From the NCBI GenBank assembly GCA_949825025.1, contig OX463778.1, positions 34,860,616 through 34,924,615 on the forward strand: a DNA stretch of 64,000 nucleotides, written 5' to 3'. The notes under the pieces are model-generated. The model was not told the DNA's origin, ran no database searches, and saw nothing but the letters and a program-made list of their open reading frames with translations. How positions within the stretch are numbered: the first letter of the stretch is position 1; every line of letters begins with the position of its first letter. The stretch comes from Siphlonurus alternatus (Eukaryota; Arthropoda; Insecta; Ephemeroptera; Siphlonuridae). A program made the position numbers and the translations under genes. This document shows positions 38,101 through 50,593 of the stretch, piece after piece.

Positions 38101-41100
38101 AAAATATACACTTGAGTGGATGTTAAAGGTCATTTTGTAACAAGTTAACATTGAAAAAGAAACTTAATATTTAAAAATATGTAATTACGTACTTTAAAAA
38201 TTTCATGTTTGATTATGAGCTTCAAAGTGTGTATTTTGAATATGCTTTGTGTAATAAAATATTTTTTGTATTTAAGTGTTAAACACGTATTCGTTCAAGT
38301 ATATATTATAGGGAAATCAGTAGAAATATTCCAGAATTACGTAACTTCGTGTCAGTTTATTGCTATATTTCCCACTATTTTTTCTCAATTTATCTACGTT
38401 AAAACTGTATAGTTTGTATAATAACACAGTGAATCAGTAGAATAAAATTTTATTTTATGTCACCTTTATGTTAAATATAAAATTTTACGGCAGAAAATAT
38501 AAAATGTGAGTTAAATACGAACCACAAGTTGCGTGTGAATTGATTACTGATCGTTAAATCAATCAACTATTTTACTACCACAAGGTTTTATACTTCAAAT
38601 AATTTAGGAGTTCCATAAAGTAAATATAGACTTCACCTTGTGTTTATGTATTTGAAGTTTATTCAAATATACATTGAAGAGGCGGACGCGAAGCATATTG
38701 ACTATACAGGCAATTATCAGTGCAAACAAATAAAAAACTGAATTCGTGGCTTTTATTTCTTTCTGATAAGTGATAGCTGTGATAAGAATGCAATAATTAT
38801 TATTAATCTTGCATTTTTAAGGAATTCACATCGTTAAAATTACTTTATTAGGAATTGATTGACAAGTATTTGAACTTGAAATTTTAAGTTTGATAGTATT
38901 AAAAATAGGTTTTTCATAGACATACTACGACAAAATAATAGTTAAGTAAGATATTATATAACTTAGCAACAAATTTTTTTAAAATTTTTTTTTAGAATTC
39001 ATCTAATTGTATTTGTATTATAAAACTAATAAATTACAATTACCAAGTTTATGGTCCTCTTTAAAATTTTGATATTGTGTAAATGCTACAGGTTGGAAGA
39101 AACCTGTTTGCTATTTGGTGAGTAGCAGCAGCAGCAGCAGCTTTTGGTTTGATATAAAGCCGGGCTTGCTGTATCTACAGCGAAATAACATAGAGAGGGA
39201 AACGCCTTGACTCTGCTTGCTTACAGATGGCACCCAACGATTCTCACCATTATCACGTATAAAATTAGAAGCTTCTAAGGAAATAGTCTGGCCACACCCT
39301 AAGTTGATCATCATATATCATGCTCCCCTCCTCCCTTCCCCTTCTTCTTTCCCAAACCCCCCGTTGAGATCAAATTCGATCAATAAAATCGACACATACG
39401 ACGATTTACGTCATAACCAAAAAGCCATTGTGTGATACTATCTAAAGCAGAAAGTGATTAACTACAGATTCGATTCCCGATACCTTTGAAGCATGTGAAA
39501 AATCAGTAAGATAAAAAATAATAATGTAGTATATCTTTGTGACCTTATACAATATGGACAATAGAAGGTTCAACAAAGGTATTCACGAAAAATATACAAT
39601 ATTTACTTATATTTTTTCATGTTTATTATAAATTGTTAATGGATTTTTATTATAAGATCTTTTTAGTGGTGTTCGTTAACTACATTCGTTATATATATAG
39701 TTATAAATTTTCTTTACAGCATTTTTTTTTATTATGATACAAAATCAATATACAATAATTTATTAATAAGTATCATTGTATGATTTTATTTTTAATTAAC
39801 ATATGCAAAATAATAATTTTTCATGATTATAAATATTATTAATAACTTTTTTGTGCGAGTTAGATCTAAAAATTATAATGTCAGCAAGTAAAAAGCTATT
39901 TTGAATTGTTAATATTACTTAATTTTATTTGAAATTACTTCCATATTGTTTTAATAAAGATAAATTAAAATAAATTACAGTATAAATGTACATTTTAAAA
40001 TAAAATGTCGTATTAATAAATCATTATGAAAGTCTTAATTAGTAAAAAATTTACTCTTAATTTTTCCTTTTACATTGTATTTCTTATCTCCGAGTCTTAA
40101 GACAAAAACTAAGGAGGTGTGTTTTAAAGCTAGCATGCGACTGCCTCGTTTGTCTTTTATTATGCATTTTCATAAGTTTTTACTCACTACATAAAAAATA
40201 TACAATATTATTACCAAGCTCGAAAAACCATAGTTCAGCGCCACGTAGCGACCACGTTTAGAACTACTCGCGCCACCGTTCGGTAACTAAATGCTACTCG
40301 CAACGTCAGTACGAGATGTATTTACTATAAATTTTAATAAACAAGTAAAGGAGTATTTTGACTTCCATCCAATAAACTTTATTGGTTGATTTATTGATAA
40401 CCAGTAAAAATTTGCAGGTAATTTATGATCAATTCATTGGTTTTAGTTAAAAACTGCAAATTTTCGGGTTTAACTTGAATTTTTCAATTAACTTAATGGA
40501 TTCAAATATGAAATTTCTACGTGTTTCATTATAATTAGTCACAGCAATAATTGCCAACATTCTTTTGACCTTGTATGCATAAAAACATTATAATTATTTT
40601 GTTATCGAGAATTCTCACATAAAAATAAAATTAAATTTAAACGTTATTTTAAACTGTAAATTAAAGAAAATGCACATTAGGAAAATGTTAATTAATTCCG
40701 TGAAAAACTGCCATTAATATGCATACATATCTACATCAATCAAAAATTAATGTATATGTTTATAATATCTGTGTGTTTAGCTCGCCTTTCAAATTACAAA
40801 GTAGGCAATGTAAAATTAAGTTCAACATTTTCAATAAAAATAAAAATTTGTTGACGATGACGAGTTGATAAGTAAAGTATAATATTACGCCTATATAATA
40901 TTTATTTAACAAAATCTTTGAACTTAAAATAAAAAATAAAAAAAAATCAAAGCTTTTTCAAATCATCATTTTGAACAATATTATTATATAAATTTTCTAA
41001 TGCCATGCCTTAAATTTCTATAAGCTCTATATCCTTTTGTATTTTCCTATTCAATAGTTTTGATAGCTTTCAGAGTTTTAGCTTTGAATAGAGACAGTAA

Positions 41101-41223
41101 AAGCCATATAGCCATATAGCAGTAGAGCTCTAGCTCATTGATTTTCTTTTATAAAGTAAAATCTACTTGAGCTGGTAATAAAAGTTTTAGCTAGAAGTGC
41201 AATTTCATTTTGGTGCATCTCTT

Positions 41224-41358
<135 letters not shown>

Positions 41359-44111
41359 ATATCCCATAGCGTGGATAAAACTGCAGCAGTAACAGTATCA
41401 TATTTCCAGTGAAACGTCAATACTTGACATGTATTGCTGTTATTGCTTCATATTGCGCTTTCTACAACATGCAGCACTCTTGGGATAAAACTATGAGCCA
41501 CTGTAAGCAAAACCTGTAGAGTTAAAGCATGAAATATCACATGAGATATCAAGAAGAATAGTATGCATGATGATAATTTTTTTATATAATCGTGCAGCAA
41601 ATCTTATTGCTGTCACCTTATATATTATGCATTTATTGTGTTTATAAAAATAGTAATGCCAACTGCACCTGTTAATTGTATTGAAGCGATAAATCAATGA
41701 CGATAAATCAATAAATAAATTATATATAATCTCAATATATGCACATGACATTATTATATTAAAGCTGTCTCTCAAGATTTTTACCTATACATAACTGCAT
41801 GAGAATACAGTTGGGCGATCATAAACGAACTATCATTTTAGATTCAAGAATTACTAGCCTATACGCACACTTTGAATTTTACACCTACTTAGGCAAAGAG
41901 CTGCATATTTTCAAATTTGTAAAGGTAAGAAGAGCAATTTTAAAAATGTTCAGATTCACCACGCCTATATCGCGTGAAAATGCTTACAAACAGAGGTCAA
42001 GGGCAAAGTTTATGGTGTCCGAAAGTACGCAAGGATTAACTTGATTCTTAATTGTTATACTTGTTAAAACATTACTACTTGTCTCACAGGTGATGGGATT
42101 TCTAACTTTGCTAATACGTTTTCACTGCATGCATGAACCAGAAATAATGGGAAAAACAAAAAAAGTAAAAAACAAATTAAATTCAGTGAATGTCATGTTG
42201 CCTTAAACTATAATTATTAAGGAAGTAGTTTCTATCTGATTATAATGGAATGTCACTGCTGAAAAGTGTCAACATACAGTTTATAAAGAATTTGATTCAA
42301 TCAAGATGGTGCTGCCACCTTTCGAGAGCTCAATTTTTAGAGCGTGTTTTTGTTTACAAAAAATAAATTGTAGTATAATATATTTTAATAAAGATAAGAT
42401 ATTATATAGTAAAAATTTAATTAAATTTTTATCTACATAATAATTATATTATATAGCATAAATAATGTATAATTATAAATAATAGTTGCTATGAAATTTG
42501 ATTATTAATTCTTTCTCTTTCTCAATATCTTCATCAGTTTTGAATAAAAATAGAAATGAATTAAATATGTATTTATTTTTTGCTCTTCTGTGTATATTGT
42601 ACGTACGTACTCACCGTCAGGTAGTAAATCATACTAAATAATATTTAATAATCTTTGCCAAATACATAAAATTATTATTTTATTATTAATGTTACAGTAA
42701 TAATAATATAAATTTAAATACTTATCATTAAAAAAGTATAACAAATCATAGCAGGAACCGAGAAATTTTATAAAAATAATAATATAATAATATAATCTTT
42801 TGAGGGAATTACAAAGTACACACTTTTGATTTTATATTTTTATAGTTAAAGTTTTTAATGTATAATTATATAACTTGTATTGTATACTATTACATTGTAC
42901 ATTGTAATACAATAAGTATATACAAATTTTTTTGTAACTAAAATGTTGTCACCACATTGTTATCGTTAATAAAACCTTTATTATTATAAGTCTCTATGTA
43001 TGATATTTATGGATAGCGTGGAGAAATATATATAAGGGTTGGATTTGCTGAGGAAGGTGGAGGGGGAGTGAACGTTGAATATTTATAAAGCACAAATAAA
43101 TGTCTGATGCCAGTGGCACTTGTGATAGATGATAACTTGATGTTTAAATCACATTTATTACAGAAGGTATAATTCAAGTCTCTCTCCCTCTTTTCATATA
43201 ACTTTTTGGTAAAGAAGTATAGTATAGAGAAGAGAAAAAAATATATATATAATATATATTATACATTTCAAGAGATCTAGCTGTCAACAATAAAAATGCT
43301 TTAAAACTTGATAGCACATAGAATACGCGTGTGGTTCTTTTTTTTTTAATGTACTTTTTTTAAAGGAAAAGAGAGATAAAAATGACCTATATTGTAATAT
43401 GATTAATGTTATTTTTATTGAATATATATTGTCACAAATTTTTAGTTTTTCTCATAGACAAGCAGTTATATATTTTGGATGAAACTTATAAGATACACGG
43501 CTGTTTAGAATCGTGTATTGGTCACGAAATGTTTTGATTCTATGCGGAAAGGATTGCAGGTGTTTCGTTTTTTTTTTATGTCAAATATAAAAATACTAAT
43601 AGATTAAGATAACGAATGCGGTAAATTAATAAATCAAATTTAAATTAAGAATAAATTATTTTTATTAAAAGGGAGGGGGGAGTATAAACTTGCATTTTTT
43701 TACAGTTTTTTTTTTGTTGCTATAATGTTGCCTACAGTTAAATTATCTTAGTAATATTTTTAATTATTAATTTAGTAAAATCATTTAATTCGTATTAGCA
43801 TTTAACTTAATATATTAATGAATTATACCACGTTTATCAACAATTTTACTTTTTGTACTGTAAATTAAGAACGTATGAGGTTCTTGGTATTTTGTCTTCA
43901 ATTTTAAAACTTACGTGTTTCCATCATCAATTTCATAAAATCATACCTTATATAATATTCAGTGATGAAATTTTTTTATATCGATGCGACGTATTTGAAG
44001 AAAATATGATAATATATAATTTTAACATAACATTATGCTCGGCAATAAAATGTTATTGTTGTTTGGACCATTGTATTTTTTATGGAGCTGTTTCTTGTTC
44101 CAACTTTATGA

Positions 44112-44114
<3 letters not shown>

Positions 44115-44149
<35 letters not shown>
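44115..44149. repeat. (TA)n microsatellite
   Basis: About 17 TA units. A 113-codon plus-strand frame through it shows no recognisable protein and is AT-driven. Confidence 0.95.
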
Positions 44150-44156
<7 letters not shown>

Positions 44157-44689
44157 TCAAAGAATCGACGATCTACTATGAAACTTTATGCTAAATAATA
44201 AAACACCAATATTTTACATAAATTCTGTTTCTTGGCACTCGTATAATCATTACTTTTTATAATTTAATCTCATGTATTTTTGTATTTATACAACACACTT
44301 AAATGAGCATGCAATTCAATACAGTGCAGTATATATATACATTTAACCAAGTGTAGAAAATTTATCCATGGACAATATCCTAGATGATATCATAATAGAT
44401 TGTAAAGATGTATACGGTAAATTAAAGATATAATTTAGAAGAAAAAATCAAACAACAACAAGTAAAGAAGATGCATTTTTAATGAGGAATCGATGATCAA
44501 AATAAGTTATATTTGGATTCTATATTAAATTTCATGAGAAGGGGAGAAGTTTTTATCATCATGCAGTTCTTAGTCGTGCTATAATAATTAAAGCTGAATA
44601 TTTATTGCAATTATATTTTGATACATTTAAATACCAGTGAAAATTATTTTTACATGGAAGATTTTGCTATGAACTCGAGCTAAATTTTT

Positions 44690-44960
44690 TGTGCCAACGC
44701 CTCCTCGCGCTGTTACTAAAAGAGATTACTTGACGTCTCCATCTCTTTTATTCTCGTGACAAAGTTTATTTTTTCTGCTCTTTTCTTGTAACAACTTGTT
44801 GGTAGCAGGCTGAGCGTTATCAGTCTAGCAGCTTTGCTCCTCGTTGTCGTCTGTGCATGCATAGAATGCGAGCCGAGCAAATTATCACGCCCGGGGAGGA
44901 GAAAAATGTCCCCCCCCCTCCCACTTGTTCACTGTGTGCTTAAGAAAGTTACGTTCGCTC
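44690..44960. promoter_or_regulatory. GC-richer island
   Basis: Contains CGCCTCCTCGCGCTGTTAC, GCCCGGGGAGGAG and a C9 run (about 44911). A 74-codon plus frame crosses it without similarity I can name. Confidence 0.25.
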
Positions 44961-45434
44961 CAGTGCTTTCGCTTTTACACACCAAAGAATTGCGCAAGTA
45001 TTATAAGCACGAAAGAAAAAAAAATGCTTTATTATTTAAAATTAACAAATTAATTTAATCTTACTTTTAAATTTTTCATAAAGTTTCCTTGAAGCAAAAA
45101 AGTACATTTATTAAGTTCTTAATGAATGCCTCGTAATTATAAGAACTTTTACCTATTGTCCTATTTAGTTGAATATTGTTTAATAGTTTTTATTACTCGT
45201 ATTATAATTAAGCATCATACCTGCTGGAATTGACAACGAAAAGAGAAAGAAATGCCGACATTTATCGGATATATTTTTTAACAAAATAATGCAACTGTAA
45301 TGCTTTACATGACTTTCATACAGGAGTCCAACGTTTTTAATTAATTTTAGATTAATAATTATCTCATCGGTGACTTGCAAAGTATAATTGAAATTTGAGA
45401 TTTCGTAATTTTTATAATATTAAAATAAAAGTAT

Positions 45435-45924
45435 AATGGGGTACTGACCAAAAAAAAAGTTGCAAGTTTTTGTCAATATTTCAAAAGGCTCGAGAATTTC
45501 ATGAAGAACAAGCCCTATTTTAGCATTCTACGACAATTTCCTGATTTTATATGAATTTTTAAAACCTCGCAAAAATGACGTCATAGCATTGAATCTTAAA
45601 TGGGAAAATAGATCAGTTAACATTGCCAAATCCCATACTTCATATTGAAATGTAACCAAAACTTCATTTGCAAGGTTTTTAGGTGCTAGAATCACGATAA
45701 TGAAGGTTTCAAATTCCTACCTCAATAACTTTTCATTTTAGCAATTTTAACTGATGCATTTCCCCATTTAAGATTCAATGGTATGACGTCATCAAATTTT
45801 TTTTTTAAAAATTCATATAAAATCAGCAAATTGTCGTAGAATGCTCTAATAGGGCTCGTTCTTCATAGAATTCACAGTACATTTTATTAGTATTGCTAAC
45901 TCAAATACCGGTCAGTACCCCATT
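45435..45924. mobile_element. Fold-back MITE (family D), ~490 bp
   Basis: Terminal inverted repeat AATGGGGTACTGACC at both ends. The arms of about 190 bp share GCATTCTACGACAATTT, GATTTTATATGAATTTTT, ATTGAATCTTAAATGGG and TCAGTTAA. TGACGTCA occurs once per arm (45576, 45784). No reading frame and no clear target duplication. Its core differs from the families at 11959, 25830 and 51000. Confidence 0.8.
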
Positions 45925-46009
45925 GACCCCAATTTTTAATGGCAGTTCTTATGTTTGTTTTTAACAAGATACGAATTTAAAAAAACTTACAGTGATATTA
46001 TAATGATTA

Positions 46010-46815
46010 CAGTGGCGTAACTACAAAATGTGGGCCCGGGGGCCGAAGGTCCATTTGGGCCCCTTCGCCGCGAAGCGGCGGCTCTGGGGTGGGGGGGAAG
46101 GGATCCCCGCCGGAGGCGAAAATTTTTAGAAAATGTGGGCGTGGCATTTTTTTTTTTAATGAAGAAAATTACATATTTTAGTGAAATTAGATTTGCGCAA
46201 TATTTTATAAATTCCTTTTATTAATTTATATCTGCAGATCCACAGATGTCACGTTATGCAGCAATCAACAATTTTAAAATAAAAATAAAAAACACAGTAT
46301 GGTGTTGTAAAAATATTAAAATTCATATATAGATATTACTCAGGAATATTAGTTCATTTTGATCTACTATAACATAAATTACCAAGTAACAAGTATGGTA
46401 TACTATCACATAGAAAATGTCTATAATGTAAGCACAATTTTGACTTATTAGAAACACTATTGTTTCAACTGTACACGCGTGCTTCAACGACATGGTGAAC
46501 TGAATTTGGGATGGTTTATTCGAATCTTAAATGTCATAAAACAGGGAGAGATGAGTCAGATGAGGAACACGTATGAGCTATTGTTCTCCTTATCCCCAAA
46601 TGAAAAAGATAATGCTTCTTTCTGGTCTTCATATTTGTGACAAACATTTAAAAAAAATTGTTTACGGGGGGAAAAAATGCTTAATATAGTTTTTTTTTTT
46701 TTTTTTTGTCACGCTCAATTGAAATTTCTTCAATGAGCTTAACTGAAGAGGCCCCCTTTGATGCACAGGCCCGGGGCCCTTGGCCCCCTCGGCCCCCTCT
46801 GTAGTTACGCCACTG
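46010..46815. mobile_element. 806-bp non-autonomous hAT-like element with 8-bp target duplication
   Basis: Perfect 8-bp duplication AATGATTA (46002-46009, 46816-46823). Ends are CAGTGGCGTAACTACA and, inverted, CAGTGGCGTAACTACAGA. The subtermini are GC-rich (GGGCCC words, a GCCGCGAAGCGGC hairpin near 46067) and the middle is AT-rich. No transposase. A 64-aa frame at 46030 starts in the GC-rich end and is not supported as a gene. Confidence 0.88.
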
Positions 46816-46823
46816 AATGATTA

Positions 46824-49244
46824 AGTATCAAAATTGTGTTTTTTATCATGAAATTTTTGCTTATTATTTTTTCTCAATTATCTAGCAATATTATGTACCA
46901 TATTATATTATAAGTTATATTATTAACACTGTTTTAACCAATGTTTTCTGTATAAGATTACTTAAACTGAAATTATTTTTGAACCATTTTACTTGAAGAT
47001 TTGTTGCTGTATTAAATAATATCCTACAAAAATTATCATAAAATATTAGTATATAATATTTAAATTTAAATTATTACTACTATTATGTTAGTTTGGTTCT
47101 GTTTCATAACTCATATAACTGCATGTGCAGAAATACCAGTAAAATAAAAAAAGAGAAATTTGTTATCATTTTTACGTTGATCAACTAAATTTAGGTTTAA
47201 AAATGTTAAAATATTAAAGGCCTTAATTTTTATATAAATATATCTAGCTATAATTTAACGATTTCACTAAATTTATTACTTACTAAATAATATTAATAAT
47301 AATAATAATAAAATCGTCTTTATTATAGAGGCGGGATTTAGGCCAAATGGCCCACTCTTCCATCCAAGTTAAAATGAGGCAGAAAATGAGTGGATTTAAT
47401 CATCAAAAGACAGATTTTATTATCCCAAAATCTAAATGCATTTTGAAAAAATAAAATATTCTCTTTTTCTATCAAATGATCTTGATATATAATATTATAG
47501 ATAAAATCGTCTTCTATCGTCATTTACATTTTTCTCCCATATTTTTTCTACGGTCCTAAAAGTCTGATGTCTTAATTCCGTGCTCGGTAATGGAGTTGCG
47601 TCTCTAAACGAGTTCCCATCATCTCACCAGATCTGAAATTTCCACTGTTTATCTGAGGCCCTGAACTGATACGTGCGGCTGATTTCACACGTATCTGCGG
47701 CTTAATCTGATGAGCCTCGGCACGAAATAATCCGTGAGAACCGCGCCGCTAGTTTTCTCCCTCTTGTTACCTTACGAGAATTGAGAGGGGGTCACGAAAA
47801 TTCGAGCATCACATTTAGAGATGTTTTTATTGTTCTTATGCATGTGTCGCATTATAAGTAGTATTCAGTAAGCATATTCTTTTAGCAGGTAAAATTTATA
47901 AGGCTATGACTGTGATAAGTCATTCATCAAAATGTAAAAGGAAATATTATTTTTTTATTTTTTTAATAAATAGGGTCTTTCTTTGTAACATAATATGGTT
48001 TGCAGTTGCACTATCTAGCCCATAAATGAAATCAATTAATCATATCAATTAAATTGTCACATTATTTTGTCATACTTCAATTCAATACAAAATTAAGACT
48101 AATTTAATTAGACTTATATATTAATGCTTTAATAATTACGAAATCTTTATTTTTTGCTATATACAGTGCATGTTAAATTTCATTTTAAATTTTCTGTCTT
48201 CAACTAACTCATGCTACTAACTTGTAAGTGCACTAAATTTATTTCTTTACATCACACAGCAAATGCAATTTTCATTTTCTATGCTAAAACAAAGAATTAC
48301 TAATGAAACAATACCATGCTAAAATATAAAAATAGTCAATCAAGTATTATTTTTATCTTTTTTTTTTTTTTTTCCTACCCTAGTAACTTTGCAAGCTTTT
48401 CATTTTCCCAAACTTAAACTTTATTGCTATCAATTTAATAGCCTTGTAAGTTTTATAACATTGGGAATTTTTTTGTTATCAAACTACAAGCTGCTTTTTT
48501 ATTACATTACTTCATTTATTATTATTATTATGTTTCAGACTTTATTATTTGATTTGTTTATTTTATATTGAATGTAAAACAAATTTAATCACCTGAAACC
48601 AAGGATTTTGTATGTATTATGTTTTACCTGAAACATTGTCCGAATTTAACGAATGAACAATCAAAATTTGGCACAAAATGTTGAGACTGGATGCAAAATA
48701 TTAAAATCTCAGCTGAGCAAAATTTGAGCTTCATTGTCTCAACACATTTGATATTATGGATAAACAAGTCAGTAAAGAAAAATTAAATATAATCATATGC
48801 TCGTCTAAATCTCATTCTATATAATACTTCTTGCCCCCAAATATTTTTGGATAATCTATCTTTAGTAAAATTTGAAGCGACATATTTTTCATGAAATATG
48901 AAATTAAATATTATTTCATACAGGTATATATATATTTGTGTCTTGCAAATTCAATAACATCACAGAAATCAATGCTCACCACATGCAAAGTTGACACCAT
49001 ACGTAATATGTAGAGTATTATACATAATACATTCCAAATTTATAACTGTAGCTAAAAAATAATAAAAACATGCACATGTTTTATTGTATTATTTTTAAGA
49101 AGTTTTTTTCTAAACCTAAGTGCTCTATAAAGCAAGTGTAACATGCAAAAAATGTTAGTTCCATTTTTTCCCTTTTTCATTTTAAAACACACAATATATT
49201 TCATGCTGTAATAAATCATTAAGTAACATCAATTATATAATACA
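46824..49244. other. AT-rich intergenic DNA downstream of the gene
   Basis: Holds the possible LINE tail at 47286-47560 and a GC-richer island at 47570-47810 with TTATCTGAGGCC and GGCTTAATCTGATGAG (GATA-like and homeodomain-like words). The rest is AT-rich with a T16 run near 48358. Confidence 0.6.
47286..47560 (-). mobile_element. Possible 3' end of a LINE-type retroelement
   Basis: Read on the minus strand, GGCCATTTGGCCTAAATCCC leads into CTCTATAATAAAGACGATTT and ends in an (ATT)n run (47286-47312). AATAAA-like words followed by a short microsatellite tail are typical of non-LTR retrotransposon 3' ends in animals. No reverse-transcriptase reading survives. The left end is called from the tail; the other boundary is arbitrary. 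Confidence 0.35.
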
Positions 49245-49250
49245 TTTATT
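49245..49250 (-). terminator. Poly(A) signal AATAAA of the 248-aa gene
   Basis: AATAAA on the minus strand within TTAAATAAATG, about 170 nt past the stop codon, in AT-rich 3' sequence. The position is typical for an animal 3' UTR. The motif is common in such DNA, so the exact site is not certain. Confidence 0.5.
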
Positions 49251-49420
49251 TAATATTAATCAAGCTTTGATATAAAAAAGTATACATACATTATTGGTCA
49301 ATATGCACTCACAACATCAATGAATGTGTGTCATCAATGAAAGTAAAACATTATAAAAACGTGTAAAAATATTTGAGTTGCTATTGGAATTCAAGCCCAA
49401 GGTCCAATTGGGTTTGACCC

Positions 49421-49975
49421 TCACCACTGCTCAGGGTACTGCTGAGGATTGGGGACTAGAGTTATCCACTGTTGAGGTCCACCTTCTCGCGAGGGTCCTG
49501 GCTGCTGATAATGGAGAATTGGGACCATCCCTTGATGTTGAGGGAGTACTTCAAACTGTCCCTGGACGTTGTTAGCCTCTCCGAAGTGACTTTCAGGGTT
49601 GGGGGCTAACATCAATAACTGAAATTGAGGGTTGGAGGCCTCACCATCGGCATGACCCTGAAGGTCAAGGACAGACCCTGGCTGCTGAAGTGGTGCGAAC
49701 ATGAGCATGCCCTGGGATGGTACTGCTAACTGAGGGCCGAGAACCAGTCTGACCTGGGATTGGACGGTGGAGACCTTCTCAGGGTTCTGACCCTTGAGTT
49801 TCCGGACTAGTTTCTGGTGCTTAAGAGCGTTCTTCTTCAAATGTTTCTTGTCTTCCAGAGGCCAGGAATTTCTTATGAGCTGTAACTGCTCCAGTCTCAT
49901 GCCCTTGGAACATAACATCTTGCTCTGCTTCTCCATCTCAATCGCTATATTTTTTACATGTTTCAGTTTAATCCA
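49421..49975 (-). CDS. Exon 3 (terminal) of the 248-aa gene
   Basis: It opens with WIKLKHVKNIAIEMEKQSK (residues 65-83) straight after the acceptor GTTTACAG and ends at TGA (49421-49423). The first 63 codons are basic and helical; the rest is Gln/Pro-rich. The open frame runs for 184 codons in otherwise AT-rich DNA and has balanced codon use, which argues for real coding. A plus-strand open frame inside it (49378-49575) is a shadow. Confidence 0.88.
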   Translation of the reverse strand, partial: WIKLKHVKNIAIEMEKQSKMLCSKGMRLEQLQLIRNSWPLEDKKHLKKNALKHQKLVRKLKGQNPEKVSTVQSQVRLVLGPQLAVPSQGMLMFAPLQQPGSVLDLQGHADGEASNPQFQLLMLAPNPESHFGEANNVQGQFEVLPQHQGMVPILHYQQPGPSREGGPQQWITLVPNPQQYPEQW

Positions 49976-50551
49976 CTGTAAACAAAACCATTGTCCTGTA
50001 TCATCGTCTCAGTATTACACTAAAACAAAAAAATAAAATCTTGGAATAGAACACCCATAACATCAAAACTTAAATGTATACAGATTTTCGTTCGAATAAA
50101 TGCATTTTGTTTTCTGAAATTTAGAATGCATTAAAAATGAAAACTATCACAGCCAATTAGCATATACAACTATATATGGATGTAAATGTGAAAAGTAAAT
50201 CATCAGTATTCTAAAAATGTTTTGACTTTAATTATTTATTAATTAACCCCTGCAAAGAATGCAACTTTTTTATCTCCTACATGATGCATAAAAGAAGAAA
50301 CAATTTTAACTTTTAACAAATTACGTATAGTACATTTACGTAATGAATGTAAAAGAGCGTTATGTGCAGAGTTTCACTAATTTTAACCAAATAACACGAA
50401 AACAATGCCAAAATATTAGTTAATATTTTCTCAGATATTTTCAATTTTAAAAATTAATAAGACAGCCAATTAATTGCTAAAAATTTTATAATAAGAGTTA
50501 AAAAATATTTTCTAGTATTTTCAAAGTACATATTCTAAAATACGGGATCAC

Positions 50552-50593
<42 letters not shown>

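Noticed and set aside
39455..39490. tRNA T-arm-like GATTCGATTCCCGATAC
   Set aside because: No A box or cloverleaf upstream; isolated match.
43853..44194. 113-codon plus frame
   Set aside because: AT-driven, includes a (TA)n-derived YIYI run, and has no recognisable domain.
49378..50036. Plus-strand frames overlapping exon 3
   Set aside because: Shadows of the minus-strand coding exon, without splice signals or domains of their own.
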